Assembly (NCBI GenBank): GCA_004295085.1
Contig: SHNF01000014.1
Coordinates: 98,319 to 162,318, forward strand
Length of the DNA: 64,000 bases
Direction of reading: 5' to 3'
From: Planctomycetota bacterium
GTDB taxonomy: Bacteria; Planctomycetota; UBA1135
This document shows, one piece after another, positions 19,413 through 28,086 of the stretch. Under the pieces are notes generated by a model that worked only from the letters and a program-made list of their open reading frames with translations, had not been told where the DNA came from and did not search any database. The stretch's first letter is position 1; each line of letters starts with the position of its first letter. Made by a program: the position numbers and the translations under genes.

Positions 19413-20435
19413 GTGAGCACCACTCTCGGCAGACGTTCCTTCCTCGGCCTCGCCGGCGTCGGCCTGGCCGGCTCGGCGCTGGGGGCCGGGATCTGGCGTT
19501 CCCGCCAGGACGGGCCGATCCGCCTGGGCAGCGGCCGCCACACCTACGAGTGGGTGCCGAACTGGGCGCAGCTGCCGGAAGGCATGTCCTTCGGCAACAC
19601 CCACGGCTGCATCGTGACCGACGCCGGCAACCGCCTGCTCGTGAACACGGACACCGAGAACGCGGTCATGCTGTTCGATTCCGGTGGCAAGCTGCTGAAG
19701 ACCTGGGGCAAGGACTACGCCGGGGGAGCCCACGGCATGGCCGTGGTGGCGGAAGGGCAGCAGGAGTTCCTGTACCTGGCCCACATCGGCCGCCACGAGC
19801 TGATCAAGGCCACGCCCGACGGCGAGGTGATCTGGACGCTGGGCTATCCCCGGGAGTCCGGCCTGTACGAGAACGCGGACCGCTACCACCCGACCAGCGT
19901 GGCGGTGGCGCCCAACGGGGACATCTTCGTCGCCGACGGCTACGGGCTGGGCTGGGTGCACCAGTTCGACGCCGGGCGCAAGTACCGGCGCTCCTTCGGC
20001 GGGCCGGGGACCGAGCCGGGGAAGATGCGGACGCCGCACGGCCTGTGGCTGGACACGCGCGGCAAGGAGCCCTTGCTGGCGGTGGCGGACCGCGAGAATC
20101 ACCGCCTCCAGTTCTTCGACCTGGACGGCAAGCTCCACGGCCTGCTGGACCACGACCTGCGCCGGCCATGCCACGTGCATCAGCGCGGCGGTGACGTCGT
20201 GGTCGCCGACCTGGCCGGGCGCGTCAGCATCTTCGACGAGAAGAACCAGCTCGTGACCCACCTGGGCGACAACCCGGACGAGGGCAAGCGCGCGCAGAAC
20301 GGCGTGCCGCGCGAGCAGTGGAAGGACGGCGAGTTCATCAGCCCGCACTGCGCCCACTGGGACCGCGGCGGCGACCTGTACGTGATGGACTGGCTGGCGC
20401 AGGGACGCGTGAGCAAGCTGCGCCGGGTGGCCTGA
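19413..20435 (+). CDS. Tat-exported NHL/SMP-30-like beta-propeller protein
   Basis: 340 residues. A twin-arginine signal (GRRSFLGLAGVGLAG) directs folded export. The rest is NHL-type repeats: HGCIVTDAGNRLLVNTD, HPTSVAVAPNGDIFVADGYG and PHGLWLDTRGKEPLLAVADRENHRLQFFD, a six-bladed propeller. Similar proteins act as lyases, lactonases or surface-binding proteins; no catalytic set is visible. The start is GTG at 19413, 5 nt after the previous stop; the longer upstream frame lies inside the DUF4932 gene. Confidence 0.82.
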   Translation: MSTTLGRRSFLGLAGVGLAGSALGAGIWRSRQDGPIRLGSGRHTYEWVPNWAQLPEGMSFGNTHGCIVTDAGNRLLVNTDTENAVMLFDSGGKLLKTWGKDYAGGAHGMAVVAEGQQEFLYLAHIGRHELIKATPDGEVIWTLGYPRESGLYENADRYHPTSVAVAPNGDIFVADGYGLGWVHQFDAGRKYRRSFGGPGTEPGKMRTPHGLWLDTRGKEPLLAVADRENHRLQFFDLDGKLHGLLDHDLRRPCHVHQRGGDVVVADLAGRVSIFDEKNQLVTHLGDNPDEGKRAQNGVPREQWKDGEFISPHCAHWDRGGDLYVMDWLAQGRVSKLRRVA

Positions 20436-20442
20436 CCCGCGC

Positions 20443-21114
20443 ATGCAGCCGGCGCCGGTCCTGGATCCCGTGGAAGCGCGCGTGCTGGGCGTCCTGGTCG
20501 AGAAGGCGCTGACCACGCCCGACCAGTACCCGCTGTCGTTGCACGCGCTGGCGGCCGGCTGCAACCAGAAGTCGAACCGGCATCCGGTGCTGGACCTGCC
20601 CGAGCCCGAGGTGGCGGACGCGGTCGAGCGCCTGCGCGTCAAGCGCCTGGCGCTGGTGGTCCACACCGCCGGCGGGCGCGTGGAGCGCTTCGGGCAGCAG
20701 GCCATGGAGACGCTCGGCATCCACAAGGCCGAGCTGGCGGTGCTGGCGGAGCTGCTGCTGCGCGGCCCCCAGCAACCCGGCGAGCTGCGCGGGCGCGCCG
20801 AGCGCATGCACCCGCTGGCGACCCTGGAGGAGCTGTCCGCCGTGCTCGACTCTCTGAGCGGCAAGGGCTATGCGCGCCGCCTGGCCCCGGAGCCCGGCGC
20901 GCGCGCGCCGCGCTATGCGCACGCCTTCGGCGCAGCCGCCGACGCCGATGCCGCAGCCCCGGCGCCGCCGGCCGGAGCTACGGCGGCGGAGGGCGCCGGG
21001 GCCGAGCTGGAGCAGCGCGTGGCGGCCCTGGAGCAGGAGATCGCACGCCTCGCCCGCCACGTCGTCGAGCTGGCGGCTCGCGTCGAATCCGGCAGCGGCC
21101 CGCGGGCAGGGTGA
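20443..21114 (+). CDS. YceH family protein (DUF480)
   Basis: 223 residues. The N-terminal 170 residues match YceH/DUF480: LDPVEARVLGVLVEKALTTPDQYPLS, NQKSNRHPV and LLRGPQQPGELRGRAERM, two winged-helix repeats. The C-terminal tail is an Ala-rich linker plus a short coiled coil (ELEQRVAALEQEIARLARHV). Function unknown; a DNA-binding or regulatory role is inferred from the fold. It is 7 nt after the NHL gene stop. Confidence 0.88.
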   Translation: MQPAPVLDPVEARVLGVLVEKALTTPDQYPLSLHALAAGCNQKSNRHPVLDLPEPEVADAVERLRVKRLALVVHTAGGRVERFGQQAMETLGIHKAELAVLAELLLRGPQQPGELRGRAERMHPLATLEELSAVLDSLSGKGYARRLAPEPGARAPRYAHAFGAAADADAAAPAPPAGATAAEGAGAELEQRVAALEQEIARLARHVVELAARVESGSGPRAG

Positions 21115-21139
21115 CGCGCGGCCTGGTTGCCCCCCTTGC

Positions 21140-21145
21140 TAGGCT
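21140..21145 (+). promoter_or_regulatory. -10-like box TAGGCT upstream of clpS
   Basis: GCTAGGCT ends 7 nt before the clpS ATG. A GGGGGAG directly before the ATG could instead serve as a ribosome site from an upstream promoter, so leaderless use is only one option. Confidence 0.35.
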
Positions 21146-21152
21146 GGGGGAG

Positions 21153-21470
21153 ATGCCGGTGATCACGGAGACCGCGCCCGCGGTGCGATCGGAGGCCGTG
21201 CTGGCGCCGCGCTGGCACGTAATCCTGCTCAACGACGAGGAGCACACCTTCACCTACGTCGTGGAGATGCTGGGCGCGGTGTTCGGCCACTCCGCCGCCG
21301 CGGCCTGGGAGATGGCCCTGGCGGCCCACAGCTGCGGCCGGGCGGTCGTCTACACCGGCCCGCGGGAGACCGCCGAGTTCAAGCAGCAGCGGGTGCACGC
21401 CTACGGGCCCGACTGGCGCATGCGGCGCAGCGCCGGCTCCTGCACAGCGCTGCTGCGGCCCGCGGACTGA
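21153..21470 (+). CDS. clpS: ATP-dependent Clp protease adaptor ClpS (first copy)
   Basis: 105 residues. The ClpS core is seen from WHVILLNDEEHTFTYVVEMLG through FGHSAAAAWEMALAAHSCGRAVVYTG to EFKQQRVHAYG. ClpS delivers N-degron substrates to ClpAP. The Asn of LLND that contacts the substrate amino-terminus is present. ATG at 21153 follows GGGGGAG; the longer in-frame start at 21111 adds a non-family segment. No clpA is in the window. A second, diverged copy lies at 23734. Confidence 0.88.
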   Translation: MPVITETAPAVRSEAVLAPRWHVILLNDEEHTFTYVVEMLGAVFGHSAAAAWEMALAAHSCGRAVVYTGPRETAEFKQQRVHAYGPDWRMRRSAGSCTALLRPAD

Positions 21471-21471
21471 T

Positions 21472-22683
21472 TCAGGGCGGCGCGCCGCGGCGCGGCGGCA
21501 GCACGGCGCCCGCGAGCAGCAGGCCGGCAACGATGGAGATGGCCACCATCGTCATCGCGAAGGCGGTTTCGATCCCGGCGAGGGTCTCCCGCTGCAGCAA
21601 GGCGGACAGGCTGCGGAAGCCGAGGCTGCCTGGCACCAGGATCACCATGCCCGGCACCAGGGGCACCGAGCTCGGCCGGCGCAGCCAGCGCTCGTAGGCG
21701 TTGCTGCCGAGGCCGAGGAAGAACGCGCCCATGCACGCCCCCAGCTCGGGACTGAGCCAGCGCGCGCCCAGGCGCGCGCCGAGCAAGGCCAGGAAGCAGG
21801 CGGCGAGGATCCAGCCCAAGGCGCGCGCCGGAGCCCGGAACAGCACCATGAGCGCCGGCACGGTCAGCAGCAGCGCGAAGGGACGGGCCCATGCCGGCAG
21901 GGGATGAGCCGGCTCGTGCAGCAGCGGCTCCAGCCCCGACGTGAGCTGCTGGGCCACGGCCACGCCGAAGATGATCTCCAGGAACACCACCGCGGCGCCG
22001 GTGAGGCGTGCCGTGCCCGAGGACAGGTGACGCATGGCGATCTCGTTGAGCGCGACCGTGAGCGTCAGCCCCGGAACGAGCACGATCAGGCCGGCCAGCG
22101 TGGCCATGCCGGCGCTGACCGGGAAATGGTGCGCGATCAGCGCCGCGGCGGCCGCCGCCACGAACGCGGCCAGGAGCTCGTACACCCGCGCGACCGCCGG
22201 CAGGGGCGCCGTGGCGCGGCTGAGCGTCCCCAGCGCCGTGCCCACGGCGCCGGCCGCCGCGCCTTCGGCCAGGCCGCCGCCGAGCAGCAGGGCCGCGCTG
22301 CCGGAGGCCAGTCCGTAGGCGGCCACCTCCTCCAGCGGGCCGTAGCGCGGCGCGCTCGCGAGCAGCTCCTGCGCGCGCGCCCAGCCCGCGTCCACGCCCA
22401 GGCGTGCGGCGATCACGTCTTCGACCAGCGCGTCGAGAGCGCTGAGCTTCTCCAGGTCCACGGCCCCGGGCTCCACACGGATGAGGCTGGTGCGCTGCTC
22501 CTCCGGAGGGCCGAATGCGGCGTACAGCGAGGTCGGCGTCGCGAAGAAGCGCGCCGTCAGTCCCAGGCGTGCGGCTGCCGCGCTCAGGGCCTCCTCGATC
22601 CGGTGCGACGGCGCGCCGAAGCGGTGCAGTCCCTCTCCGAGCAGGAGGAGGAAACGGATTGCTTGCTGCGGCTCAGCGCTCAT
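21472..22683 (-). CDS. ThrE-type threonine/serine exporter
   Basis: 403 residues. The N-terminal soluble half (DUF1212-like) has LLLLGEGLHRFGAPSHRIEEAL and the C-terminal half (DUF3815-like) has LGACMGAFFLGLGSNAYERW, with about ten hydrophobic segments in all. The fused two-part exporter moves threonine or serine across the inner membrane. The start ATG at 22683 follows from the family N-terminus; an upstream in-frame ATG at 22956 adds a non-homologous Ala/Ser/Arg-rich run. Convergent with clpS by 1 nt. Confidence 0.85.
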   Translation of the reverse strand: MSAEPQQAIRFLLLLGEGLHRFGAPSHRIEEALSAAAARLGLTARFFATPTSLYAAFGPPEEQRTSLIRVEPGAVDLEKLSALDALVEDVIAARLGVDAGWARAQELLASAPRYGPLEEVAAYGLASGSAALLLGGGLAEGAAAGAVGTALGTLSRATAPLPAVARVYELLAAFVAAAAAALIAHHFPVSAGMATLAGLIVLVPGLTLTVALNEIAMRHLSSGTARLTGAAVVFLEIIFGVAVAQQLTSGLEPLLHEPAHPLPAWARPFALLLTVPALMVLFRAPARALGWILAACFLALLGARLGARWLSPELGACMGAFFLGLGSNAYERWLRRPSSVPLVPGMVILVPGSLGFRSLSALLQRETLAGIETAFAMTMVAISIVAGLLLAGAVLPPRRGAPP

Positions 22684-22804
22684 GTCCGGTGGTGTCCGAT
22701 TATGGGCGAGCGGTGGCAGCGACAGCAGCGCCAGGGGCGGCAGTGCTTCCGGCATTACAATCCGCTGCCCAACGCCGGACCCTTCGAAACCCCTCGCACC
22801 TCCC

Positions 22805-23737
22805 ATGGCCCGTTCCCGCCTTTTCCTTGTGCTCGCCGTCGGCCTGGCCCTGGCTGCGGCACTGCTCGCCGCCCCCACGGCATTCGCGGCACGTCCGCTC
22901 GCCTCCGGTCCGCCGGACGGCATGGCCGCCGACGCTCCGTACTTCTTCAACTGCACCGCCTGCCACGACCAGTACGCGCTGAACTCCGGCGACGGCTCGC
23001 TGCAGATCGAGGGCGTGCCGCTGCGTTACACGCCCGGTGCCGCATACAGCCTCACCGTGCGCCTGCAGGACGCCGGCCAGCAGCGCTGGGGCTTCGAGCT
23101 GGCGGCCGTGGCCGACAAGAGCCACAACCCGGGGACCTTCACCATCACCGACCCGCTGCACACGCAGCTCTCCAACTCGGGCTTCGGTGATTACGTCAAG
23201 CACACCGAGGCCGGCACCTACGCGGGCACCGCCGGCGGCCCGGTGAGCTGGTCTTTCGAGTGGACCGCGCCTCCGGCCGGTGCCGGCACGGTGCGCTTCT
23301 ACGCCGCCGGCAACGCCGCGGACGGCAACACAAGCTTTTTCGGCGACTACGTGTACTCGGCCGCCGTTGCCGCGCAGGAGGACACGGTGGCAGCCCCGGA
23401 TCTGAGCTTGACCTTGCAGCCGGAGTCCACCTCCGTGCAGCGCGCCACCAGCTGGAGGGTGGCGGCGCGCGCGCGCAACCACGGCGCGAGCCCGCAGCCG
23501 GCGTACCTGGTGTCCCGCGTCCGGCTTTCCGGCGGCGGCTACTACCCGTCCAGCGGCTCGCTGCTGCCTCCCGTCCCGATGGACACGACGCCGGGGGACC
23601 AGGTGGATCGCTCGCTGCCCCATGCGATCCCCTCCGGAGCGCCGCTCCTGGACGCCACCTACGAGGCCTACCTCGTCACGCTCAGCCCGCTCACCATCCT
23701 CGCCTCCGACGACTTCCGCTTCAGCATCGTGCCTTGA
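22805..23737 (+). CDS. choice-of-anchor V domain protein with heme c motif
   Basis: 310 residues with signal peptide (ARSRLFLVLAVGLALAAALL). The mature start has FNCTACHDQYALNSG (CxxCH, a single heme c site), then TITDPLHTQLSNSGFGDYVKHTEAGT, FEWTAPPAGAGTVRFYAAGNA and FFGDYVYSAAV, matching the choice-of-anchor V (reeler-like) domain. The C-terminal 110 residues form a second beta-rich part. The protein is probably periplasmic or cell-surface; the role is unknown. A TACAAT box lies 43 nt upstream. Its stop overlaps the second clpS start. Confidence 0.85.
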   Translation: MARSRLFLVLAVGLALAAALLAAPTAFAARPLASGPPDGMAADAPYFFNCTACHDQYALNSGDGSLQIEGVPLRYTPGAAYSLTVRLQDAGQQRWGFELAAVADKSHNPGTFTITDPLHTQLSNSGFGDYVKHTEAGTYAGTAGGPVSWSFEWTAPPAGAGTVRFYAAGNAADGNTSFFGDYVYSAAVAAQEDTVAAPDLSLTLQPESTSVQRATSWRVAARARNHGASPQPAYLVSRVRLSGGGYYPSSGSLLPPVPMDTTPGDQVDRSLPHAIPSGAPLLDATYEAYLVTLSPLTILASDDFRFSIVP

Positions 23738-24060
23738 CCCGCCAGCCTGCGCCGCTGCTCCGTCCCGGGGCGGAGACGCACGTGCGTCTCGCGCCGCAGT
23801 GGCACGTGGTCCTGCTCGACGACGACGATCACACCTACGAGTACGTGATCGAGATGCTCGGGCGCCTGTTCGGCCATGCGCAGGCCACGGCCTGGCGCAT
23901 GGCGCGGGAGGTGGACACCGCCGGGCGAGTGATCGTGTACACATCCCACCGCGAGCGCGCCGAGCTCAAGCAGGAGCAGATCCACGGTTACGGCGCCGAT
24001 CCGCGCATCCCGCGCTGCCGCGGCAGCATGAGCGCGGCGCTGGAGCCGGCGCCGGGCTGA
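23734..24060 (+). CDS. second ClpS-like adaptor, diverged
   Basis: 108 residues from a TTG start at 23734 that overlaps the stop of the anchor-V gene; a GTG at 23782 preceded by GGAG is an alternative. The core WHVVLLDDDDHTYEYVIEMLG, FGHAQATAWRMAREVDTAGRVIVYT and ELKQEQIHGYG is ClpS-like, but the Asn that contacts the substrate N-terminus is Asp here (LLDD instead of LLND). It may recognise different degrons or none. It forms a coupled pair with the heme c protein upstream. Confidence 0.78.
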   Translation: MTRQPAPLLRPGAETHVRLAPQWHVVLLDDDDHTYEYVIEMLGRLFGHAQATAWRMAREVDTAGRVIVYTSHRERAELKQEQIHGYGADPRIPRCRGSMSAALEPAPG

Positions 24061-24068
24061 CGCCTTGT

Positions 24069-24746
24069 TCACGCAGGGCCGGGCTGGCGCGTCCAGCCGC
24101 CGTAGCAGCGCAGGAACGCCAGGTACTCCGGCACGATCCAGCGCGCGCGGCCGTGGCTGCGAAACTCGTGCTCTGGAAAGGTTGTGGTGATCGCGACCGC
24201 GTGCATTCCGGCCGCCACCGCGGCCTCGACGCCGAGCAAGGCGTCTTCGAAGGCCAGGCAGGTGCGCGGGTCCACGTGCAGGCGGCGCGACGCTTCCAGG
24301 AACACGTCCGGGTGCGGCTTGCCGCGCGGCACCTGCTCCGAGCGCACGATCACCGGGAAGCGCTCGAGCAGGCCCAGCTCGCCCAGCGTGTGGGGCACGT
24401 TGGCCTCCGGCGCCGAGGTGGCGATGCCGCAGGGGATACGGTCGCGCTCGAGGAGCGCCAGGAAGCCGGTCAGGCCGGGCAGGGGACGGAGCTTGCCGGG
24501 GGACAGCTCGCGGTACAGCGTTTCCTTCTCGTCGGCGTAGCGGCGCAGTTCGTCCTCCGGCAGCGGTCGTCCGAACAGGATCGGGAAGATGTCGCGGTTG
24601 CGCTGCCCATCCAGGCGCCGGCGCAGCTGCGCCGTGATGGGGGGCAGCCCGTGGCGGCGCGCGAAGCGGTCGAAGGCCTCCTGGTGCAGCGGCATGTTGT
24701 CCACCAGGGTTCCGTCCAGGTCGAAGACGACGGCGCGCGGATGCAT
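24069..24746 (-). CDS. HAD-superfamily phosphatase (beta-phosphoglucomutase-like)
   Basis: 225 residues. Motif I VVFDLDGTLVDN with the nucleophile Asp, motif II ATSAP, motif III GKPHPDVFLEA and motif IV FEDALLGVEAA mark a HAD subfamily IA hydrolase with a helical cap, close to phosphoglycolate phosphatase/beta-phosphoglucomutase. Cytosolic; substrate unknown. The start is 20 nt from the divergent 24767 gene, so the two share a very short promoter region. Confidence 0.88.
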   Translation of the reverse strand: MHPRAVVFDLDGTLVDNMPLHQEAFDRFARRHGLPPITAQLRRRLDGQRNRDIFPILFGRPLPEDELRRYADEKETLYRELSPGKLRPLPGLTGFLALLERDRIPCGIATSAPEANVPHTLGELGLLERFPVIVRSEQVPRGKPHPDVFLEASRRLHVDPRTCLAFEDALLGVEAAVAAGMHAVAITTTFPEHEFRSHGRARWIVPEYLAFLRCYGGWTRQPGPA

Positions 24747-24752
24747 GAGCGT

Positions 24753-24758
24753 TAGGCT
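24753..24758 (+). promoter_or_regulatory. -10-like box TAGGCT, probable leaderless promoter
   Basis: GTTAGGCTGA lies 8 nt before the GTG at 24767 in a 20-nt divergent spacer, so an untranslated leader would be nearly absent. Confidence 0.4.
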
Positions 24759-24766
24759 GATTCTCG

Positions 24767-26410
24767 GTGCCGCCGCCCGCTCCTGCCATCCCGCTGCCCG
24801 TGCTCCAGGGCCAGGTGGACCCGTGCCGGCCGCAGCGCCGCTCGCGCATGGGGCGCCGGCGCGCGCTGGTGCTGCTGGGCGTGCACGCCCTGGCGGCGGT
24901 GCACGTGGCGCACTGGCTGAGCGCCGGGCGCAGCCTGACGCCGCTGGAGCCCAGCGAGGCCATGGAGTTCTGCAAGCACGGGCTGGTGAACGCCGGCGCC
25001 CTGTTCTTCGGCCTGACCATCCTCAGCACGTCGCTGCTCGGGCGCTGGTTCTGCGGCTGGGCCTGCCACCTGGTCGCCCTGCAGGACTTGTGCCGCTGGC
25101 TGATGCTGCGCGCCGGCATCACGCCGCGTCCGCTGCGCTCGCGCCTGCTGCGCTGGGTGCCGGCGCTGGCTTTCGGCTACATGTTCCTGTGGCCGCTGGC
25201 CTACCGCGCCGTGCGCGGGGACAGCCTGGCGCCGCAGGCGCTGGAGCTGTCCACGCCGGGTTTCTGGGCCAGTTTCCCGGGTGTGGCCGTGGCGCTGCTG
25301 ACCTTCGCCGTGTGCGGTTTCGCCGCCGTGTACTTCCTCGGCGCCAAGGGTTTCTGCACTTACGCCTGCCCGTACGGCGCCGCCTTCGGCGCGGTGGACC
25401 GGCTGGCGCCGGGGCGCATCCGCGTCACCGACGCGTGCCAGGGCTGCGGTCGCTGCACCGCGGTGTGCAGCTCCAACGTGGTGGTGCACGAGGAGGTGCG
25501 CCACTATGGGATGGTGGTGGACCCCGGCTGCATGAAGTGCCTGGACTGCGTGCACTCCTGCCCGACCAACGCCCTGTACTTCGGCTTCGGCGCGCCGGCC
25601 CTGGGCGCGCGCGGCCGCGACGCATCCGGGGTGCGGCGGCCGTCGTGGCTGCCGTGGACCGAGGATGTGGGACTGGCGCTGCTGTTTGCGCTGGCCTTCT
25701 GGAGCTTCCATGGCCTGAACGGGCAGGTGCCCTTCCTGCTGGCGCTGGGCTGGGCGGCGGTGCTCGCGTTCCTGGCGCTTGTCGCCGCGCGCCTCCTGTA
25801 CGCCGCGGACGTGAAGCTGCTGCGCTGGCGCCTGAAGCAGCACGGCCGGCTGCAGCGGGCCGGCCTGGCCTTTGCCGGGGTGTTCGTGCTGCTGGAGGGC
25901 GTGTGGGCCCACAGCGCCCTGGTGCAATACCATGGCGCGCGCCGCGAGCAGGCGCTGCGGCGCGGCGCCTGGGCGGAGGCGGAGCGCCACGGCGCCTTCG
26001 TGGAGCGCTGGTCGCTGCTGCCCGATCCGTCCAACGGCTTCGACCTGGCCTACGCTGCGCTACGCAGCGGCCGCCCGCAGGAGTTCGAGTCGCGCATGCG
26101 CGCCCTGCTGGCCGGCGATCCGCGGCGCTTCCTGCTGCGCTACGAGTACGGCAACTTCCTGGCCCGATCCGGCCGCGCCGCAGAGGCCAATTCTCAGTAC
26201 CAGTCCGCGCTCGAGGCCGTGGCGCGCGAGCGCGTGCCGGCGCCGGCACGGGTCGAGCTGCACGTCGCCTACGGCCTTACCCTGGCCGCGTCCGGACGCT
26301 ACGCTGATGCCGAGGTCCAGGGCGGGCTCGCCCTGATCCTTGCTCCCGGCGATCCGCTGGCCTTGCAGCTGCTGCAGGATCTCCGTAACCGCGCGCCGGA
26401 GCAGGATTAG
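24767..26410 (+). CDS. NapH/MauN-like 4Fe-4S membrane protein with C-terminal TPR region
   Basis: 547 residues starting at GTG. Several membrane spans surround the motifs WFCGWACHL and GFCTYACPYG (CxxxCP type), then a ferredoxin domain with two [4Fe-4S] clusters (DACQGCGRCTAVC and PGCMKCLDCVHSCP). The C-terminal 150 residues carry TPR-like helices (NFLARSGRAAEANSQYQSAL and LHVAYGLTLAASGRYADAEV). NapH-like proteins pass electrons from quinol to periplasmic partners; the TPR tail is not part of the classical family. No nap or nos genes are nearby. Confidence 0.82.
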   Translation: MPPPAPAIPLPVLQGQVDPCRPQRRSRMGRRRALVLLGVHALAAVHVAHWLSAGRSLTPLEPSEAMEFCKHGLVNAGALFFGLTILSTSLLGRWFCGWACHLVALQDLCRWLMLRAGITPRPLRSRLLRWVPALAFGYMFLWPLAYRAVRGDSLAPQALELSTPGFWASFPGVAVALLTFAVCGFAAVYFLGAKGFCTYACPYGAAFGAVDRLAPGRIRVTDACQGCGRCTAVCSSNVVVHEEVRHYGMVVDPGCMKCLDCVHSCPTNALYFGFGAPALGARGRDASGVRRPSWLPWTEDVGLALLFALAFWSFHGLNGQVPFLLALGWAAVLAFLALVAARLLYAADVKLLRWRLKQHGRLQRAGLAFAGVFVLLEGVWAHSALVQYHGARREQALRRGAWAEAERHGAFVERWSLLPDPSNGFDLAYAALRSGRPQEFESRMRALLAGDPRRFLLRYEYGNFLARSGRAAEANSQYQSALEAVARERVPAPARVELHVAYGLTLAASGRYADAEVQGGLALILAPGDPLALQLLQDLRNRAPEQD

Positions 26411-26431
26411 CGCCTCGGAACCAAGGGAACC

Positions 26432-27628
26432 ATGAACCAACGCCTGACCTTCGTCCTGTTCGCGCTGGCCGTGACGCCGGTGGGAGTGCTCGCGGCTACC
26501 TCGTGGAACCACGGTGGAGGCGCGGGGCCGGCGATCGGCGCGGACGTGAAGGTGAGCGCCCTTCCCGACCTGCATCGCTGGGGCCGGGTGGGCACGGTGT
26601 CCTCCTTCAATCTCGGCACCACCGTCTGCAACATCGGCGACGAGATCATTCCGTGGGTCGCGAGCACCAATCATCACCCCGCGATCATCAACAACCTGTA
26701 CCGGCTCAAGGACGGGCGCTTCGAGCAGGTCGGGATGGGCTGGGTGAAGCACGGCTTCTTCTCGACCAACTCGGACGGCTGCGGGACGTGCCAGGATCCG
26801 GGCTCCGGCAGCCTGCTCGGCCTCGGCTGCTCGGACACGTACTCGGCCATCCTCAACGGCGACCAGTCGCGCCTGGGCCCGCGCTCGGACGTCAACGCCT
26901 TCACCGGCGTGTTCCCGTATCCGCCCACCCTGAACAGCGGCACCGGGCGCCTGAGCGGCCGCGTGCAGATCCAGGACGGCGATCTGGACCCGGGGCTCAA
27001 TCCCGGAGCCAAGTACTTCTTCGAGGGCCATTACGTGGTGCTCGAGGACGCCCAGGACGGCAACGGCGACAACAACGCCTCCCACCGGCGCGTGCGGGTC
27101 ACGGGCACCGCCCCCAACTGGACCCTGGACTTCGACGGCCAGCCGGTGCAGCAGCGGCCGGCGCTCGAGGCCTGGAGGGACAACGATCCGTCGGTCGTGA
27201 TCACGGAGCTGCGCGTGCCGGGCGAAGGCCGGTTTCTGCTCGGCTACAACGCGTACGACAACGGCGACGGCACCTGGAGCTACGAGTACGCCCTGTACAA
27301 CCAGAACTCCGACCGCTCGGCCCGCGGTTTCGCCGTGCCCGTCCCCTCCGGTGCCAGCGTCACCAGCCCGGGATTCCATGATGTGGACTACCACAGCGGC
27401 GAGGTCTACGACGGCGCCGACTGGCAGTACAAACTGGCGCGCGGCCACGCCGCATGGTTCACGTCCGCGTACGCGGCGAATCCCGACGCCAACGCCCTGC
27501 GCTGGGGCACGATCTACAACTTCCGCGTCACCTGCGACCGCCCGCCCGGGCCCTCGGTGCTGCAGGTCGGCCTGTTCAAGCCCGGCACCCCCAAGAGGCT
27601 GACGGTGGCCGCGATCGGGCCGAATTGA
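26432..27628 (+). CDS. secreted protein of unknown function
   Basis: 398 residues with a clear signal peptide (NQRLTFVLFALAVTPVGVLAA). The mature protein is beta-rich and contains two distinct segments: IIPWVASTNHHPAIINNLYR and HGFFSTNSDGCGTCQDPGS, the latter with two cysteines in CGTC. The family is unknown to me, though secreted proteins with this opening are seen in related high-GC bacteria. 21 nt separate it from the NapH-like gene. Confidence 0.6.
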   Translation: MNQRLTFVLFALAVTPVGVLAATSWNHGGGAGPAIGADVKVSALPDLHRWGRVGTVSSFNLGTTVCNIGDEIIPWVASTNHHPAIINNLYRLKDGRFEQVGMGWVKHGFFSTNSDGCGTCQDPGSGSLLGLGCSDTYSAILNGDQSRLGPRSDVNAFTGVFPYPPTLNSGTGRLSGRVQIQDGDLDPGLNPGAKYFFEGHYVVLEDAQDGNGDNNASHRRVRVTGTAPNWTLDFDGQPVQQRPALEAWRDNDPSVVITELRVPGEGRFLLGYNAYDNGDGTWSYEYALYNQNSDRSARGFAVPVPSGASVTSPGFHDVDYHSGEVYDGADWQYKLARGHAAWFTSAYAANPDANALRWGTIYNFRVTCDRPPGPSVLQVGLFKPGTPKRLTVAAIGPN

Positions 27629-27632
27629 GCCC

Positions 27633-28070
27633 ATGGCGGTCGAGATCCGGCTCAGCTACGAAGGCGGCCTGCGCTGCGCGGCCGTGCACGGCCCCTCCGG
27701 CGCGCGCCTGCACACGGACGCGCCCGTGGACAACCACGGGCGCGGCGAGGCCTTCTCGCCCACCGACCTGGTGACCGCAGCGCTCGGTGCCTGCATGCTG
27801 ACCATCATGGGCATCGTCGCGGAACGCCACGGGATCGACGTGCGCGGCGTCACCGTGCGTCTGGAGAAGCACATGCTGGCCGATCCGGATCGCCGCATCG
27901 GCCGCCTCCCCGCCGTCATCACCGTGCCCGGGCGCGTGAGCGAGGAGCACAAGAAGCTGCTGGAGCGGGCGGCACTGACCTGCCCGGTGCACAAGAGCCT
28001 GGATCCGCGCATCGAGCGTCCGGTGCAGTTCGTGTGGGCCGGCGAGACCGCCGCGGCGGCGCACGCCTGA
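27633..28070 (+). CDS. OsmC/Ohr-family peroxiredoxin-like protein
   Basis: 145 residues. Family features: FSPTDLVTAALGACMLTIMG with the first Cys and LERAALTCPVHKSL with the second, the two-Cys arrangement of OsmC-type hydroperoxide reductases (closest to the YhfA-like group). Cytosolic. The ATG is 4 nt after the preceding stop. Convergent with the sulfatase. Confidence 0.9.
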   Translation: MAVEIRLSYEGGLRCAAVHGPSGARLHTDAPVDNHGRGEAFSPTDLVTAALGACMLTIMGIVAERHGIDVRGVTVRLEKHMLADPDRRIGRLPAVITVPGRVSEEHKKLLERAALTCPVHKSLDPRIERPVQFVWAGETAAAAHA

Positions 28071-28086
28071 GCGCGCCAGCCCTTCC

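Noticed and set aside
24069..24746. Second HAD-type gene or a phosphoglycolate phosphatase with a named pathway
   Set aside because: Motifs show only a generic HAD IA phosphatase; no neighbours indicate the substrate, so no specific name is given.
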